Of a stretch of 5,281 nt of DNA, positions 4,040 to 5,281 are shown piece after piece (position 1 is the first letter of the stretch; each line of letters opens with the position of its first letter). Both the position numbers and the translations under genes were made by a program. The stretch is from positions 1 through 5,281 of the forward strand of contig RFHW01000166.1 in NCBI GenBank assembly GCA_003695745.1. The letters are read 5' to 3'. This DNA is from Methanobacteriota archaeon. Lineage in GTDB: Archaea > Hydrothermarchaeota > Hydrothermarchaeia > Hydrothermarchaeales > SZUA-236. The notes beneath the pieces were generated by a model, which made no database searches, was not told where the DNA came from, and saw nothing but the letters and a program-made list of their open reading frames with translations.

Positions 4040-5281
4040 ATGCCCATGGATCGACGTATAATCGAGGCCTATCTCGCTGAGTTCAAGGAGCGAAGGCTCC
4101 CAGAGCTGGTGGAAAGGTCGTTAAAGGTGGAGATAACAAAGGATGCCATAATCAGCATAATAGGCCCAAGAAGGACAGGCAAGACCTACTATCTCTTCCA
4201 GCTCATCTCCAGATTCGGGAAGGACGAATCCCTCTACCTCAATTTCGAGGACCCCGAGCTCTATGACATCACCTCGCGGGACATAAAAGAGATAGTCAAC
4301 ATCCACAAAGAGGTCTTTGGAAGACGCCCCAGGTTTTTATTCTTCGACGAGATACAGAACATCCCTGAATGGGACAAAGCAGTGAGAAGCCTCTATGAGC
4401 TAAAGGACTTTCACATCTTCCTCACAGGCTCCTCGTCAAAACTTCTGTCAAAGGAGATCGCCACAAGCCTACGAGGCAGGACAATCAGCTACACCCTGCT
4501 CCCCTTCTCATTCAAAAGATTCCTTGATATCCAGAAAATCGGGGTGGAAGGGCCGGTGAGCTTCTCAAAAGAGGCCACCATAAAGAACATGCTCAGACAA
4601 TACATATCCCATGGAGGGTTCCCTCAGGTTGTGCTCAACCCTAGAAAGGAGTATGTGGAGAGGTTCCTCAAGGAATACCTGGACCTTGTCATGTACAGGG
4701 ACGTGATAGAGCGATACAAGATAAAAAACCTGCATGTCATAAGGCTTATGGTGAACTCCCTGCTAGCATCCTATTCAAAGGAGTTCTCCATTCACAGGTT
4801 CTACAGGACTCTTAAATCCCAGAACGTTGTGGTCAGCAAAAAGACGCTATACAATTATTTTGCCTATTTCGAGGACGCCCTTCTCATCTTCCCCCTGAGG
4901 AAGCACTCTCATTCCCGGAAGAGCTCCTACGCCTCCATGCCCAAGATATATCTTGTGGACGCTTCTTTGGCATTGGGCAGGGACTCTGATGAGAGGGGTA
5001 GAAAGATCGAGAATCTGGTTGCGTTGGAGCTTATCAGGAGGCGTTCATATCTTGAGCCGCTTACCGAGATATGCTATTACAAGTCTCCCAGCGGCAGGGA
5101 GGTGGACTTTGTCATCACGGACCGCTCAGGGGTGAGGCAGCTCATACAGGTCTGCCATGACATAGAGGATGTTAGGACGAAGGAGAGGGAGCTGGAGGGG
5201 CTGATAACGGCGTCAAGGAAGCTGGAGTGCAGGGACCTGCTAGTCATAACATGGGATTATGAAGCTCTGGAGGATTATAAG
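4040..5281 (+). CDS. AAA_14/DUF4143 ATPase, 3' end beyond the window
   Basis: A continuous frame of 414 codons runs to the last base without a stop, so the C terminus is missing. The family is usually a little over 400 residues, so little is probably lost. The N-terminal AAA_14 domain has Walker A GPRRTGKT (42-49), Walker B FLFFDEIQ (99-106; D103, E104), a sensor-1-like LTGSSS (128-133) and LRGR (144-147). A middle winged-helix-like segment follows (about 225-300). The C-terminal DUF4143 part resembles a PD-(D/E)xK fold, with E324 (IENLVALEL), GREVDFVI (352-359; D356) and LIQVCHD (368-374). In that last block Q and C stand where nuclease-like relatives often have E and K, so cleavage activity is doubtful. 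The biological role of this common archaeal and bacterial family is poorly known. The gene follows the broken toxin-antitoxin pair and has its own TATA box. Confidence 0.92.
   Translation, partial: MPMDRRIIEAYLAEFKERRLPELVERSLKVEITKDAIISIIGPRRTGKTYYLFQLISRFGKDESLYLNFEDPELYDITSRDIKEIVNIHKEVFGRRPRFLFFDEIQNIPEWDKAVRSLYELKDFHIFLTGSSSKLLSKEIATSLRGRTISYTLLPFSFKRFLDIQKIGVEGPVSFSKEATIKNMLRQYISHGGFPQVVLNPRKEYVERFLKEYLDLVMYRDVIERYKIKNLHVIRLMVNSLLASYSKEFSIHRFYRTLKSQNVVVSKKTLYNYFAYFEDALLIFPLRKHSHSRKSSYASMPKIYLVDASLALGRDSDERGRKIENLVALELIRRRSYLEPLTEICYYKSPSGREVDFVITDRSGVRQLIQVCHDIEDVRTKERELEGLITASRKLECRDLLVITWDYEALEDYK

Noticed and set aside
1..5281. tRNA, rRNA, CRISPR array or insertion sequence
   Set aside because: No T-loop consensus, rRNA-like segment, spaced repeat array, transposase motif or target-site duplication was found by eye.

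Overview
The window looks archaeal, probably euryarchaeal or Thermoplasmatota-like. TATA-type elements of the form TTTATATA, TATAAATA or TTATAA stand about 21-29 bases before several start codons, and several genes have no Shine-Dalgarno site, so their mRNAs look leaderless. Arg AGG and Ile ATA codons are frequent. The families present (YfcE/MJ0936 phosphoesterase, PIN toxin, AAA_14/DUF4143 ATPase, DsrE2-like protein) all occur in archaea. I cannot name the genus.

Layout. Positions 1-379 hold no convincing gene, but contain a perfect 13-bp inverted repeat (70-82/143-155) set a promoter-like distance behind a TATA-like box, and a second perfect hairpin (224-247). Three minus-strand genes follow, each with its own TATA element. 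They are a seven-helix membrane protein rich in intramembrane His (380-1219), a small tail-anchored four-Cys protein (1277-1591) and a YfcE/MJ0936-type metallophosphoesterase (1637-2128). A divergent promoter then separates the phosphoesterase from a 79-residue membrane protein (2204-2443). That gene converges on a receiver-only response regulator (2438-2818), and the two overlap by a CTATAG palindrome. The regulator is divergent from a DsrE2-like sulfur-family protein (2923-3420), with adjoining TATA elements between them.

The right end is accessory in character. It holds a VapBC-like toxin-antitoxin remnant, in which a short putative antitoxin overlaps by one base a PIN toxin broken by a -1 frameshift. 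A 14-bp palindrome surrounding a TATA box lies upstream, and a terminator-like hairpin begins at the toxin stop codon. The T tract of that hairpin is also the TATA region of the last gene, an AAA_14/DUF4143 ATPase that runs off the window edge after 414 codons.

The genes do not form one obvious pathway. The most coherent suggestions, both inferences, are that the seven-helix His-rich protein and the tail-anchored Cys protein act together at the membrane, and that the response regulator and DsrE2-like gene share control through their common intergenic region. The best-supported unusual points are the split PIN toxin, the operator-like palindrome on its TATA box, the terminator/promoter overlap and the structured non-coding region at the left edge.
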